Part shown: positions 8,616 to 18,295 of the stretch, one piece after another
Numbering within the stretch: position 1 is the first letter of the stretch
Layout of the letters: each line of letters starts with the position of its first letter
Assembly: GCF_018252635.1 (NCBI RefSeq)
Contig: NZ_JAGTXM010000004.1
Coordinates: forward strand, 496,001 to 560,000
Reading direction: 5' to 3'
Origin: Citrobacter amalonaticus
Lineage (GTDB): Bacteria; Pseudomonadota; Gammaproteobacteria; Enterobacterales; Enterobacteriaceae
Length of the DNA: 64,000 bases
The notes under the pieces: generated by a model
What the model saw: only the letters and a program-made list of their open reading frames with translations
Database searches by the model: none
Told to the model about the DNA's origin: nothing
Made by a program: the position numbers and the translations under genes

Positions 8616-9810
8616 GGAAAACTCCTGTTGTACGTTCTACGGCGAGCGCCACACCCTGACCGCCGCCGACACAGAGAGTCGCCAGTCCTTTGTGGACATT
8701 GCGCCGCGCCATTTCGTGCAGCAGCGTGACCAGAATGCGACAGCCGGACGCGCCAATCGGATGGCCAAGCGCAATCGCGCCGCCGTTAACATTGACTTTG
8801 CTGCTGTCCCAACCTAGTTCCTGTCCCACCGCCAGCGCCTGTGCGGCAAACGCTTCGTTGGCTTCAATAAGATCGAGGGCATCCAGCGTCCATCCTGCGC
8901 GTTGCAGGCATTGACGTGACGCCGCCACCGGACCGATACCCATGAACGCCGGGTCCACACCGGACACGGCATAGCCGGCAATACGCGCCAGCACCGGAAT
9001 ATTCAGCGCCGCGGCGCGACGGGCACTCATCAGCATGACGGCCGCAGCGCCGTCGTTCAGGGATGATGCGTTACCAGCGGTGACCGAGCCGTTGCCCGGT
9101 CGAAAGGCCGGTTTCAGTTGCGCCAGTTTTTCTGCCCGGGTATCCGGGCGCGGTTGTTCATCCAACGACACCAGCAACGGTGGTTTTTTCCCCTGCGGGA
9201 CGCTGACCGGGGTGATTTCTGCGGCGAAACGTCCTGCTTCACGTGCGGCAACGGCTTTCTGCTGCGAGAGCAGGGCAAACGCGTCCTGCTGCTCACGACT
9301 GATTGCAAAGCGGTCCGCCAGATTTTCCGCCGTGATCCCCATGTGATAATCGTTAAACGCATCCCATAAACCGTCATGAACCACGCTGTCTTTCAGACTG
9401 GCGTGACCGAGGCGTAAACCCGCGCGTGCGCCGTCGAGAAAATAGGGGGCATTACTCATGCTCTCCTGGCCTCCGGCAATCACGATTTCCGCGTCGCCAC
9501 AGCGAATGGCCTGTACGGCCTGTTGCACCGCTTTCAAACCCGATCCGCAGACCAGATTGACGGTGACTGCCGGCGTGGTGACCGGCAGTCCGGCTTTCAG
9601 CGCCGTCTGCCGCGCCGGGTTCTGGCCGCTACCGGTGGTCAGCACCTGGCCGAAGATCACTTCATCGATCGCATCGGGGGTAATGGCTGTCTTCGCCAAC
9701 AGCGCGCGAATTGTCACCGCGCCGAGTTCGACGGCGGAGAGGGGCGCCAGGGCGCCATGAAAACTGCCGATGGGCGTACGCGTCGCCGCGACAATCACAA
9801 CATCCTGCAT
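8605..9810 (-). CDS. atoB: Acetyl-CoA acetyltransferase (thiolase II)
   Basis: A 401-residue thiolase that cleaves acetoacetyl-CoA with CoA into two acetyl-CoA. The acyl-accepting Cys88 lies in [11 protein letters not shown], the general-base histidine in [14 protein letters not shown] near residue 350, and the second cysteine in CVGGGQG near residue 380. It is encoded between the CoA-transferase B subunit (10-bp gap) and 3-hydroxyacyl-CoA dehydrogenase (overlap), as expected for the last step of acetoacetate degradation. The symbol reflects function; AtoC, AtoS and AtoE are not in the window. Confidence 0.9.
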   Translation of the reverse strand: MQDVVIVAATRTPIGSFHGALAPLSAVELGAVTIRALLAKTAITPDAIDEVIFGQVLTTGSGQNPARQTALKAGLPVTTPAVTVNLVCGSGLKAVQQAVQAIRCGDAEIVIAGGQESMSNAPYFLDGARAGLRLGHASLKDSVVHDGLWDAFNDYHMGITAENLADRFAISREQQDAFALLSQQKAVAAREAGRFAAEITPVSVPQGKKPPLLVSLDEQPRPDTRAEKLAQLKPAFRPGNGSVTAGNASSLNDGAAAVMLMSARRAAALNIPVLARIAGYAVSGVDPAFMGIGPVAASRQCLQRAGWTLDALDLIEANEAFAAQALAVGQELGWDSSKVNVNGGAIALGHPIGASGCRILVTLLHEMARRNVHKGLATLCVGGGQGVALAVERTTGVFHAE

Positions 9811-9820
9811 GGTCAGATCC

Positions 9821-10477
9821 TCAGTTGAATTGCATTTCGGGGACGTATTCAGGGACGATCAGCGCCCCGGCGGTTTTACGGACAATCTCATCCACGCTGA
9901 CTCCTGGCGCGCGTTCACGCAGAATGAAACTGCCGTCGAGAATTTCCAGCAGCGCCAGATCGGTAAGCACCCGCTTAATGCAGGCGACGCCGGTCAGCGG
10001 CAGTGTGCAGGCCGGGAGGAGTTTGGACTCACCGCTTTTTGACGCATGAGTCATCACCACAATGATGTTTTCCGCGCCAGCCACCAGGTCCATCGCACCT
10101 CCCATGCCTTTCACCATTTTTCCAGGGATCATCCAGGAGGCGATATTGCCGCTGACGTCCACCTCAAAGGCACCCAGTACCGTGAGGTCCACGTGACCGC
10201 CGCGAATCATGGCGAAAGACTGTGCCGAGTCGAAAATCGCCGCGCCTTTACGCGCAGTGACGGTCTGCTTACCGGCATTGATCATGTCGGCATCGATCTC
10301 CTCTTCGCTGGGGAAGGCCCCCATACCGAGAAGACCGTTTTCTGACTGCAACATGACGTCCATGCCGTCAGGAATGTAGTTGGCGACCAGCGTCGGAATG
10401 CCGATCCCCAGATTGACGTAGTAACCGTCGCGCAGTTCACGGGCGACGCGCATGGCCATTTGTTCACGCGTTAACAT
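9821..10477 (-). CDS. atoA: 3-oxoacid/acetoacetate CoA-transferase subunit B
   Basis: A 218-residue beta subunit of a family I CoA transferase, which transfers CoA to acetoacetate from acyl-CoA (acetyl-CoA or succinyl-CoA). The catalytic glutamate is Glu46 in the SENG motif (SENGLLGMG). The ...[13 protein letters not shown] opening matches the AtoA/ScoB family. It is separated by two bases from the subunit A gene upstream and by 10 bp from atoB. AtoA versus succinyl-CoA-type ScoB cannot be resolved by eye. Confidence 0.9.
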   Translation of the reverse strand: MLTREQMAMRVARELRDGYYVNLGIGIPTLVANYIPDGMDVMLQSENGLLGMGAFPSEEEIDADMINAGKQTVTARKGAAIFDSAQSFAMIRGGHVDLTVLGAFEVDVSGNIASWMIPGKMVKGMGGAMDLVAGAENIIVVMTHASKSGESKLLPACTLPLTGVACIKRVLTDLALLEILDGSFILRERAPGVSVDEIVRKTAGALIVPEYVPEMQFN

Positions 10478-10479
10478 GG

Positions 10480-11187
10480 TCAGGCTCCTTTGCTGCGCAG
10501 CGTGCGTTGCTCAATGCGTTTTTCAAACTGCCCCTGAATCACGCGGTTGACGAATATACCGGGGGTATGAATGGCAGCGGGGTCGAGCTCGCCAGGAGGG
10601 ACGATCTCTTCGACTTCGACGACGGTGACCCGCCCGGCGGCGGCCATCAGCGGGTTAAAGTTTTGCGCGGTGTAGCGATAGATGACATTGCCGTACCAGT
10701 CGGCCTTCCAGCCTTTGACCAGCGCGAAGTCGCCGGTGATGGCGCGTTCCATGATGTAGGGACGCCCCTCAAATTGACGCACTTCTTTGCCTTCAGCCAC
10801 CGGTGTGCCGTAGCCGGTGGCGGTAAAGAAGGCGGGGATGCCCGCGCCGCCCGCCCGGAGTTGTTCGGCAAGCGTGCCTTGTGGTGTCAGAATGGCCTCC
10901 AGTTCACCGCTTAATACCTGTTGTTCGAACAGCGCGTTTTCGCCGACATACGAGGCGACCACTTTGCGTACCTGCCGCGTTTCCAGCAGGACGCCCAGGC
11001 CGAAACCGTCCACGCCACAGTTGTTCGACACGACCGTTAGCCCCTGAACCTCGCGACGACGGACTTCCGCAATCAGGTTCTCCGGGATCCCGCACAGGCC
11101 AAATCCTCCCGCCAACAGCGTCATATTATCGGCGAGTCCTTCCAGCGCCTCTTGATACGTGGCGACCCGTTTATCCAGTCCAGCCAT
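10480..11187 (-). CDS. atoD: 3-oxoacid/acetoacetate CoA-transferase subunit A
   Basis: A 235-residue alpha subunit partner of the preceding protein. It carries the family pattern [13 protein letters not shown] (about residues 27-39) and FFTATGYGT, typical of AtoD/ScoA CoA-binding subunits. It is the first gene of the minus-strand operon; the start ATG has a GGAGGG site 8 nt upstream. The promoter must lie in the 141-bp region shared with the divergent LysR gene, the normal arrangement for a LysR-controlled catabolic operon. Confidence 0.9.
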   Translation of the reverse strand: MAGLDKRVATYQEALEGLADNMTLLAGGFGLCGIPENLIAEVRRREVQGLTVVSNNCGVDGFGLGVLLETRQVRKVVASYVGENALFEQQVLSGELEAILTPQGTLAEQLRAGGAGIPAFFTATGYGTPVAEGKEVRQFEGRPYIMERAITGDFALVKGWKADWYGNVIYRYTAQNFNPLMAAAGRVTVVEVEEIVPPGELDPAAIHTPGIFVNRVIQGQFEKRIEQRTLRSKGA

Positions 11188-11328
11188 ATACTTGCCCTCC
11201 AGTTGTCCTTGCCGACATCATTGGGGGCGGAAAATGATTTGTTAATTTTAAATTTGTGACCCATTCATTTGGTTTTTTTATCAATTTAATGTTAATTAAA
11301 TGTATTCAATTAGTTAATGGGGCGCAAA
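11188..11328. promoter_or_regulatory. Divergent promoter region, CoA-transferase operon / LysR gene
   Basis: This 141-bp AT-rich spacer separates the divergently transcribed operon and its LysR-type regulator. Candidate T-N11-A elements are too degenerate to assign one operator with confidence. Confidence 0.5.
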
Positions 11329-12219
11329 ATGAAAATGAGCATCAAACAGTTACGCGCGTTTTTAGCGGTAGCTCACACTCTGAATTTCGCGCATGCCAGC
11401 GAACGGTTGAATATGTCGCAGCCCGCGCTCAGTCTGACAATCAAGGGGCTGGAAGAGGCACTTGGCGGGCCGTTACTGTTACGCACCACCCGCCGGGTTA
11501 CGCTGACCCAGGAGGGGGAAACCCTGTTAGCGATGGCACGTCAGCTGCTTGCCGACTGGGACAATACCGAAGAGGCGATGCGGCAGCGCTTTACCCTCCA
11601 GCGAGGAAAAGTGTCAGTGGCAGCAATGCCGTCATTTGCCGCCAACGTTCTGCCCCCGGTGCTGAAAACTTTTCGCGATCGTTATGCAGGCATCAACGTC
11701 ACGGTTCACGACGTGGTGAATGAGCAGGTGATTGAAATGGTCAGTGAGGGGCGGGTTGAGATGGGCATAGCCTTTGAGCCGGACTACTCCGGGCATCTGC
11801 ACTTTACGCCGCTCGGGTTGGATCGCTTTATTGCCATTGTGCCGCCCGATTCTCGCTTTAACACGCGGGAGCGGATTGCCTGGCGCGAACTGTTGACGCT
11901 GGATTTCATTGCCCTGCAACGCCCCTCAGCGGTGCGGCTGATGCTGGAAGAACAGCTGGCGCAAAGCGGCCGACCGCTGGACGTGGCGCTGGAAAGCCAT
12001 CAACTGGTCACCGTCGGTCGTCTGGTCGCCAACGGATTGGGCGGCAGCGCGGTACCGGCGCTATGTCGCACACAGATGCAGGAACTCGGAGCCGTCTGTC
12101 TGGAACTGGACGGCCCGGTGATTGAGCGGCGGGTCGGGGTGTTACGCTCTGCGCACCATAAATTATCCACCGCTGCGCAGGCGCTGTTAGATACGCTGAA
12201 ATTGGCCTACGGCGCGTAA
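11329..12219 (+). CDS. LysR-family transcriptional regulator of the 3-hydroxybutyrate/acetoacetate operon
   Basis: A 296-residue LysR-type regulator with an N-terminal winged helix-turn-helix (SIKQLRAFLAVAHTLNFAHA..., residues 3-60) and a substrate-binding effector domain from about residue 90. Of three in-frame ATGs (11317, 11329, 11335), 11329 has the best spacing from a GGGGC ribosome-binding site. It is divergent from the CoA-transferase operon, so it very probably controls that operon in response to a C4 acid or CoA ester. Control differs from the E. coli ato system, which uses the AtoSC two-component pair. The effector is unknown. Confidence 0.88.
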   Translation: MKMSIKQLRAFLAVAHTLNFAHASERLNMSQPALSLTIKGLEEALGGPLLLRTTRRVTLTQEGETLLAMARQLLADWDNTEEAMRQRFTLQRGKVSVAAMPSFAANVLPPVLKTFRDRYAGINVTVHDVVNEQVIEMVSEGRVEMGIAFEPDYSGHLHFTPLGLDRFIAIVPPDSRFNTRERIAWRELLTLDFIALQRPSAVRLMLEEQLAQSGRPLDVALESHQLVTVGRLVANGLGGSAVPALCRTQMQELGAVCLELDGPVIERRVGVLRSAHHKLSTAAQALLDTLKLAYGA

Positions 12220-12224
12220 ACCAT

Positions 12225-12260
12225 GCCGGATGGCGGCATACGATAAGCCGTCTGGCCTGA
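12225..12260. repeat. REP-like palindromic element
   Basis: The sequence GCCGGATGGCGGC at 12225-12237, followed by GATAAGCCGTCTGGCCTG, resembles the repetitive extragenic palindrome consensus of enterobacteria. It lies between convergent genes (LysR and ddpF), the usual REP location. Confidence 0.65.
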
Positions 12261-12274
12261 GGAAAGCAGCGCTA

Positions 12275-13198
12275 TCAGGCACGCCAACATCGTACGTCAG
12301 GTCCCGCATCGAGCCTGCGTAACGTCTGCCGTTTTTCACAGCCGTGGGTCGCCAATGGGCACCGGTCGCGAAAAAAACAGCCCGTCGGCAGGATCCGGTT
12401 GCCGGGCAATTCCGTTTTGCGGATCACCAGATCCTCGGCCAGTGGCGCGCCGGTTTTCGGCACGGAATCCAGCAGCAGACGGGTATAAGGGTGTGCCGGG
12501 CTCGAGAGCACCTGCGCCGTATCGCCGATCTCGACGATTTGCCCGAGGTACATCACCGCCACCCGATCGCTCATATGGCGTACCACTGAGACGTTATGCG
12601 AAATCAGAATGTAGGTCAGATTGCGGCTGACCTGCAACGCGACCAGCAGGTTCAGGATCTGCGCCTGAACGGAAATATCCAGCGCTGACGTTGGCTCATC
12701 CAGCACGATCACATCCGGTTCTGACGACAGCGCGCGGGCAATCGCGATTCGCTGACGCTGTCCACCGGAGAAAGCGTGCGGCAGGCGGTCGAGATATTCC
12801 GGGCGGATCCCAACCTGACTGGCTAAGGTCGCCGCCAGCGCCCGACGCTCCTGTTCACTGCTGCGTTTTTGGATCCACACCGGTTCGGTGATAATCCGCC
12901 ACACCGGCAGACGCGGATCCAGCGAAGAGAGCGGGTCCTGAAACACCATCTGCATTTCGGTCGACGATGGATCCTGCTGATACTGTCCCCGACTGGGTTT
13001 CAGCATTCCCATCAGCAACTGCGCCAGCGTGCTTTTTCCACAGCCGGATTCACCGACAATTCCCAGCGTCTCGCCGCGGCGGATCTGTAAATCCATCCCG
13101 TTGAGCGCATGCACGCGTTCGGTGACGCGTCCCAGCCAGTTTTTCTTCGCCGGGAAATTGACATGTACATCCTGTAAAGCCAGTAACGTTTCAGACAT
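12275..13198 (-). CDS. ddpF: D-Ala-D-Ala dipeptide ABC transporter ATP-binding subunit DdpF
   Basis: A 307-residue ATPase of the Opp/Dpp family with Walker A GESGCGKST, signature LSGGQRQRIA-type sequence (here FSGGQRQRIAIARAL), Walker B VIVLDEPTSALD and the C-terminal cysteine-containing region (GCFFRDRCP...C) typical of oligopeptide ATPases. It is the last gene of the ddp operon and overlaps ddpD by 8 bp. With DdpD it would energise uptake of D-Ala-D-Ala dipeptide across the inner membrane. Confidence 0.92.
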   Translation of the reverse strand: MSETLLALQDVHVNFPAKKNWLGRVTERVHALNGMDLQIRRGETLGIVGESGCGKSTLAQLLMGMLKPSRGQYQQDPSSTEMQMVFQDPLSSLDPRLPVWRIITEPVWIQKRSSEQERRALAATLASQVGIRPEYLDRLPHAFSGGQRQRIAIARALSSEPDVIVLDEPTSALDISVQAQILNLLVALQVSRNLTYILISHNVSVVRHMSDRVAVMYLGQIVEIGDTAQVLSSPAHPYTRLLLDSVPKTGAPLAEDLVIRKTELPGNRILPTGCFFRDRCPLATHGCEKRQTLRRLDAGPDVRCWRA

Positions 13199-14180
13199 GG
13201 GGACTCTCCAGATGAGGATACCAGCAGGCCGAGCGCTGTTCGCCTGCGCCGTGCGGGCTCATGGCGGGTATGGTTTCGCAAAGGGGGCCCGCGGCAAAGC
13301 AGCGATCGCGAAACGCGCAGCCGCGCGGCAGACGGGTGAGATCCGGCACGGTGCCGGGGATCGCCGGCAGCGGCTGGCGCGGTTCCCCCTGTTCCGGCGC
13401 GCATTTCAGCAGGCCAATCGAATAGGGATGGGTCGGATGGTGAATCACGGCCTCGGTCGGGCCGCTTTCAATCACGCTTCCGGCATACATCACGTACAGC
13501 CGGTCACAAAGCTGCGATACCACCGCCATGTCATGACTGATAAACAGCACGGCCGTGCCGCTGGCGCGGGCTTTGTGTTTCAGCAGGCGCAGCACCTGCA
13601 ACTGCACGGTGACATCCAGCGCGGTAGTGGGTTCATCAGCAATAATCAGCTCAGGCTCACAGGAGAAGGCAAGGGCGATCATTACCCGCTGGCGCATACC
13701 GCCTGAAAGCTCAAACGGAAAACGGGTCATCACCCCGGCGGCGTCGGGGATCTGCATCTCCTCCAGCAGGGTAATCGCCTTTTCGCGGGCCTGCGACCGG
13801 CTCACCGTCTGATGATGGCGAATCACTTCCACCATTTGCTGGCCGATACGGCGCGTCGGGTTGAGCGCCGTCATTGGCTCCTGAAAGATCATCGCCACGC
13901 GTGCGCCGCGCCATTGGCGCATTTGCTTTTCGCTGGCGTTCAACACATCTTCGCCCAAAAGCGAGACGCGCCCCTGATGAATACGATAGCTGCCTTCCGG
14001 CAGCAGACGCATAGTGAGCATCGCGGTGACCGACTTCCCGGACCCTGATTCGCCCACGACGCCGACGATTTCGCCACGATGAATACACAGCGACACATGG
14101 TTAAGCGCGTGTACATCAGCGTTGTATCCCGGAAAACTCAAGTGTAAATCGTCTATTTCCAGCACCGGTTGAGTCATCAC
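13191..14180 (-). CDS. ddpD: D-Ala-D-Ala dipeptide ABC transporter ATP-binding subunit DdpD
   Basis: A 329-residue oligopeptide-type ATPase with Walker [23 protein letters not shown] signature, Walker [13 protein letters not shown] and a C-terminal CAFRDRC cysteine motif. Its length matches E. coli DdpD. The start overlaps the end of ddpC by 4 bp (ATGA-type coupling). It pairs with DdpF as the heterodimeric motor. Confidence 0.92.
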   Translation of the reverse strand: MMTQPVLEIDDLHLSFPGYNADVHALNHVSLCIHRGEIVGVVGESGSGKSVTAMLTMRLLPEGSYRIHQGRVSLLGEDVLNASEKQMRQWRGARVAMIFQEPMTALNPTRRIGQQMVEVIRHHQTVSRSQAREKAITLLEEMQIPDAAGVMTRFPFELSGGMRQRVMIALAFSCEPELIIADEPTTALDVTVQLQVLRLLKHKARASGTAVLFISHDMAVVSQLCDRLYVMYAGSVIESGPTEAVIHHPTHPYSIGLLKCAPEQGEPRQPLPAIPGTVPDLTRLPRGCAFRDRCFAAGPLCETIPAMSPHGAGEQRSACWYPHLESPHV

Positions 14181-15064
14181 TGTTTTCCTCCTGCTTTCGG
14201 ATCCAGCAAATCACGGATCCCGTCACCGAACAGGTTAAAACCGACGGCCGTGATCAGGATGGCGGCGCCAGGAAAAGCGCAATACCACCACTGGTCGAGT
14301 ACGTAGTTACGACCAATCGCCACCATCGCCCCCCATTCGGCGCTCGGCTGTTGAGCGCCAAGCCCGATAAAGCCCAGCGTGGCCGCCATCAGGATGGCGC
14401 TGCCAATATCCAGCGATGCCTGCACAATCAGCGGCGGCAGCGAGTTACGCAGGATGTGCCAGCTAATCAAATGCCAGCGGGAAGCGCCGTAGGTGCGGGC
14501 CGCCTGAACGTAGGTAAACTGGCGCACGACCAGCGTTTGCCCACGCGCCAGACGCACGTAAAAGGGAATACGTACAATGGCTATCGCCAGCATCGCGTTA
14601 AACAGGCTCGGTCCGAGCGCTGCGGCCAGCGCCATCGTCAGCACCAGCGAGGGGATCGACAGCATGATATCCATCATCCGCATGATGATAGCGTCGGCGC
14701 GACCGCCCATCACGCCGGACAGACAGCCCAGCAGTGAGCCGACGCCGCCCGCAATTCCGACCACCACCAGCCCGGCAACGATCGACTGCTGGCTGCCCAC
14801 CAGCACACGGCTGAACAGATCGCGTCCGACTTCATCGGTCCCAAACCAGTGCGTCGCCGTTGGCGGCAACAGCCGCGCACTTAAATCGATCGCGTTGGGA
14901 TCAAAAGGTGCGATCCACGGCGACAGCACCATCAGTAACAGCATCAGGACAATAATCACGCCGCCAATCATTGTCAGCGGACTGCTTTTCATCAGCCAGA
15001 ACAGTCGGGCCCAGTCAATTCGCCGACGCGTCACGCGTACCGGCGTCTCTTCGGTTAACATCAT
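14177..15064 (-). CDS. ddpC: D-Ala-D-Ala dipeptide ABC transporter permease DdpC
   Basis: A 295-residue inner-membrane permease of the DppC type, with an N-terminal cytoplasmic/TM segment followed by an FDPNAIDLSARLLPP...HWFGTDEVGRD region and five further helices carrying the EAA-type loop (QAARTYGASRWHLISWHILRNSLPP). It overlaps ddpB and ddpD by 4 bp on each side, so the four transporter genes are translationally linked. Confidence 0.92.
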   Translation of the reverse strand: MMLTEETPVRVTRRRIDWARLFWLMKSSPLTMIGGVIIVLMLLLMVLSPWIAPFDPNAIDLSARLLPPTATHWFGTDEVGRDLFSRVLVGSQQSIVAGLVVVGIAGGVGSLLGCLSGVMGGRADAIIMRMMDIMLSIPSLVLTMALAAALGPSLFNAMLAIAIVRIPFYVRLARGQTLVVRQFTYVQAARTYGASRWHLISWHILRNSLPPLIVQASLDIGSAILMAATLGFIGLGAQQPSAEWGAMVAIGRNYVLDQWWYCAFPGAAILITAVGFNLFGDGIRDLLDPKAGGKQ

Positions 15065-16083
15065 TCAGCACCTCCACGTCCAATGCGCGGGTCCACCCAC
15101 AGATAGAGCAGATCCACCACCAGATTGACCAGCACATAGGCAAAAGAGACCACCACGGCAAAACCCATTACTGCCGGGAAGTCGAGCGCCTGAATGGACG
15201 TCACCACCCAGGCGCCCATGCCTGGCCAGGCAAAAACGGTTTCTGTCAGTACCGCGCCATACAGCAGATCGCCCAGCGCCAGTCCAAGCACGGTAATCGA
15301 CGGGATCAGCGCGTTGGGCAGGGCGTAACACAGCACGATGTACCAGCCGGGAAGCCCGCTGGCTTTCGCCGTGCGGATATAATCTTCACTGAGCTGTTCC
15401 AGCATCGCGGAGCGGATTTGCCGCGCCACTATCCCCAGATGAACGAACGCCAGCGTCAACGACGGTAAAATCAGATGCTGTAAGGCATTAAAAAAAACCT
15501 CGCCGTTGCCTTCCAGCAGGGCATCAATCAGATAAAACCCGGTCACATGCGTGGGCGGATCCAGCCAGTCATCCAGTCGTCCACCACCGGGTAAAATTTG
15601 CAGATGGCCGTAAAACAGCACGATGACCCCCAGCCCCAGCCAGAAAGCCGGCGTCGAAATACCGGTGATCGCCATCAGGCGCACCAGGTGATCCAGCCAG
15701 CGATTGCGCCAGACGGCGGAAAGTATGCCCAACGGAATACCGATGACCAGCGCCAGAAGCAGTGAACAAAAGGCCAGTTCCAGCGTTGCCGGGAAAAAGA
15801 CGCGCAGTTCTTCCATCACCGGACGCCCGGTACGAATGGAAATACCTAAGTCCCCCTGGAAGACATCGCTTACATAGCGCGCAAACTGCACATACAGCGG
15901 TTGATTCAACCCAAGCTGTTGGCGAATGTTTTCAACAATCTCTTCGCTTGCCCGGTCGCCTGCCAGCAGACGTGCCGGATCGCCGGGGATCAGGTGCGAA
16001 ATAATAAAGGTGATAACGCAAACGCCGGCCACCACAAGGACAAGGCCCCAGCAGCGCTGGCGCAAGATGCTCCAGAAAGTCAT
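15061..16083 (-). CDS. ddpB: D-Ala-D-Ala dipeptide ABC transporter permease DdpB
   Basis: A 340-residue DppB-type permease, with about six membrane helices and the EAA loop (IRTAKASGLPGWYIVLCYALPNALIP) that contacts the ATPases. It has the same length as E. coli DdpB. It lies 44 bp downstream of ddpA and overlaps ddpC. Confidence 0.92.
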   Translation of the reverse strand: MTFWSILRQRCWGLVLVVAGVCVITFIISHLIPGDPARLLAGDRASEEIVENIRQQLGLNQPLYVQFARYVSDVFQGDLGISIRTGRPVMEELRVFFPATLELAFCSLLLALVIGIPLGILSAVWRNRWLDHLVRLMAITGISTPAFWLGLGVIVLFYGHLQILPGGGRLDDWLDPPTHVTGFYLIDALLEGNGEVFFNALQHLILPSLTLAFVHLGIVARQIRSAMLEQLSEDYIRTAKASGLPGWYIVLCYALPNALIPSITVLGLALGDLLYGAVLTETVFAWPGMGAWVVTSIQALDFPAVMGFAVVVSFAYVLVNLVVDLLYLWVDPRIGRGGAE

Positions 16084-16127
16084 TGGCTTCCCCTGGCGGA
16101 GCCTGTACGGCTCCGCATTAACGTGGC

Positions 16128-17678
16128 TTATTTGCTCATGGTGCCGATATTAAAGACCTGTTCGAGCATTGGGTTGAACACGAAGCCTTTGACCTCTTTG
16201 TTCATCGCTAACTGGTAGTTCTTCTGAAACAGATAGACGTAGGCCGCGTCATCAATGACGATTTTCTGCGCCTGCTGGTAGTCTTTAGTTCTGGCCGTCT
16301 GGTCAGTCGTGCTCAGCGCGCTGCGCAACAGTTTGTCAACGTCGGCGTTTTCATAGAACGAGCGGTTACCGGGCAGACCTTTCTTGTCAGACTCGAACCA
16401 GTAGTTCATGAACATATACGGGTCGGCAAAGTCCGGACTCCAGTTACCGATGGCGATGTCGTAATCGCCTTTGCCCACACGGTCACGCATGGTGGCGTTC
16501 GCCAGTTTCTCCAGCTTCACGGTAATGCCCAGTTTGCTGAGGCTGGCCTGAGTGGCCAGCGCGATCGGCTCCCAGTTCGGATCGTTGTCGGAATAGAGGA
16601 AGCTCAGGCTGGTGGGTTTGCTGGCGACTTTCTCCCATTCTGCTTTCGCTTTGGCTTCATCAAAGCGGTATTGCAGCGCAGAGGCGTCGTAACCCCACAT
16701 GCCTTCGGGGATCGGCCCGCGCATCTGCTTACCGTTGCCGCTGAGGATCCCTTTCACCATGCCCTGATAGTCGGTGGACCAGGAGATCGCCCGGCGCAGA
16801 TCCGCCTGATTCAGCGGCGCTTTGCTGTTGTTCAGATAGAGATAGGTCACGCGTAGCGACGGATAGTCAGCCACCGCGACTTTGCCTTCCTGTTTTAACG
16901 CGCTGAGCTGATCCACCGGCAGGGCATCCGCAATGTCAATATCGCCGCGCGACAGCTGCAGACGACGCGACGCGCTCTCGCCGATAATTTTTACCGACAC
17001 CCGTGTAAAGTTCGGTGTTGGCCCGGCGTAATGCGGGTTTGGGACCAGCACCAGTTGCTGGCCTTTCTGCCAGCTTTTCAGCATAAACGGCCCGGAACCT
17101 GCCGTGTTTTGCGCCAGAAATCCGCGGGCGTCATCCGCGGCATGCGCTTTCAGCACCGCCGGGTTGATGATCGACGCACCGTCGTTCGCCAGCGTGTAAA
17201 GGAATGGGGCGAACGGTTGACTAAGGGTAAATTTCACCGTGTGCGCGTCAATGGCTTCCACTTTGAGGTCTTTAGGAAACGCTTCCGCCGGCCCCTGGCT
17301 GATTTTCAGCAGGCGTTCGAAGGACTGTTTCACGGCATCGGCCGTCACGGGGGAACCATCGGCAAATTTGGCCCGATCGTTAAGCGTAAACGTCCACTCT
17401 TTCTGGTCATCAGAAGCTTTCCAGCCGCTTGCCAGGTCGCCTTCCACCTCGGTAGAACCTTTATCGCCCTCGGTTTTGTACTTCACCAGACGCTGATAGG
17501 ACGGGTAGGTCACCGTCCAGTCGTTATTATCAATAGTGACCGCCGGGTCAAGGGTTTGCGGGTCGGCGGCTTTACCGATCACCAGCATGTCCTTCGGGAC
17601 GGCAGCCTGGACCGCAGGCAGGGCCATCGCCAGGGAAACGGCAATCAACGCGGGACGAAACAACGATGTTAATTTCAT
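16128..17678 (-). CDS. ddpA: D-Ala-D-Ala dipeptide periplasmic binding protein DdpA
   Basis: A 516-residue SBP family 5 solute-binding protein with a cleavable signal peptide (cleavage after AVQA, about residue 26). The DPQTLDPA opening and the YDIAIGNWSPDFADP segment are typical of dipeptide/oligopeptide-binding proteins. It delivers the ligand to DdpBCDF. It lies 15 bp downstream of ddpX. Confidence 0.92.
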   Translation of the reverse strand: MKLTSLFRPALIAVSLAMALPAVQAAVPKDMLVIGKAADPQTLDPAVTIDNNDWTVTYPSYQRLVKYKTEGDKGSTEVEGDLASGWKASDDQKEWTFTLNDRAKFADGSPVTADAVKQSFERLLKISQGPAEAFPKDLKVEAIDAHTVKFTLSQPFAPFLYTLANDGASIINPAVLKAHAADDARGFLAQNTAGSGPFMLKSWQKGQQLVLVPNPHYAGPTPNFTRVSVKIIGESASRRLQLSRGDIDIADALPVDQLSALKQEGKVAVADYPSLRVTYLYLNNSKAPLNQADLRRAISWSTDYQGMVKGILSGNGKQMRGPIPEGMWGYDASALQYRFDEAKAKAEWEKVASKPTSLSFLYSDNDPNWEPIALATQASLSKLGITVKLEKLANATMRDRVGKGDYDIAIGNWSPDFADPYMFMNYWFESDKKGLPGNRSFYENADVDKLLRSALSTTDQTARTKDYQQAQKIVIDDAAYVYLFQKNYQLAMNKEVKGFVFNPMLEQVFNIGTMSK

Positions 17679-17693
17679 GACGACGCTCCGGAA

Positions 17694-18281
17694 TCAAAAA
17701 GGTGTGTGTGTTGTGGTGGTTGTAACGGGAAAGCAGGCAATGCAGTCTTCCAGCAACGGATAGCGACTCGCGGCAGGTAACTCAAAATGCCACCACTCGC
17801 TGCTGATGCCGACGAAGCCGCCGCCAAACATAATGGCGTTGAGTAGCAGTCGGTTACGCTGCGCAACGGCGGGAACAGAAGGGTGATACGCATGTGAACG
17901 GTCATGCATTTCATCAAAACCCGCGCCCATATCGAGGATCTTGCCGTTGGCATCTTTCAGAGTGACGTCAATGGCCGTTCCACGGCTGTGGTTAGAACCG
18001 ATGGCGACATCGACGACGTATTGCGGATCGGGGCAGGCATCCCACAGGATTGACTGTGCCTGTTGCGGACGATAGGCGTCATAGACCACCAGAGAGAGGC
18101 CCGCCAGTTGCGCAATGCTGATGCTTTTCGCCAGCGCCGTGACTGCATCCTGATGCAGCAGGCAGCGGGCTTCGCGATAAATCGGCGCGCCGGTCAGGTT
18201 ATCGGCGGTCGCATATTTGAGGTCAATATCCAGCGTCGGAAAAATCACCGACAGATCGACCAGTTGCGGAGTTTCAGACAT
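17694..18281 (-). CDS. ddpX: D-alanyl-D-alanine dipeptidase DdpX (VanX family)
   Basis: A 195-residue zinc dipeptidase that hydrolyses D-Ala-D-Ala, the VanX/PcgL family. The metal ligands appear as SNHSRGTAID (His and Asp) and EWWHFE (Glu base and His ligand), in the M15 order. Close to the 193 residues of E. coli DdpX. It lies 14 bp downstream of the RpiR regulator gene and directly before ddpA, so cleavage and import of the dipeptide are co-expressed, allowing D-Ala from peptidoglycan turnover to be used as nutrient. Confidence 0.93.
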   Translation of the reverse strand: MSETPQLVDLSVIFPTLDIDLKYATADNLTGAPIYREARCLLHQDAVTALAKSISIAQLAGLSLVVYDAYRPQQAQSILWDACPDPQYVVDVAIGSNHSRGTAIDVTLKDANGKILDMGAGFDEMHDRSHAYHPSVPAVAQRNRLLLNAIMFGGGFVGISSEWWHFELPAASRYPLLEDCIACFPVTTTTTHTPF

Positions 18282-18295
18282 AGCACGTTTCCTGT

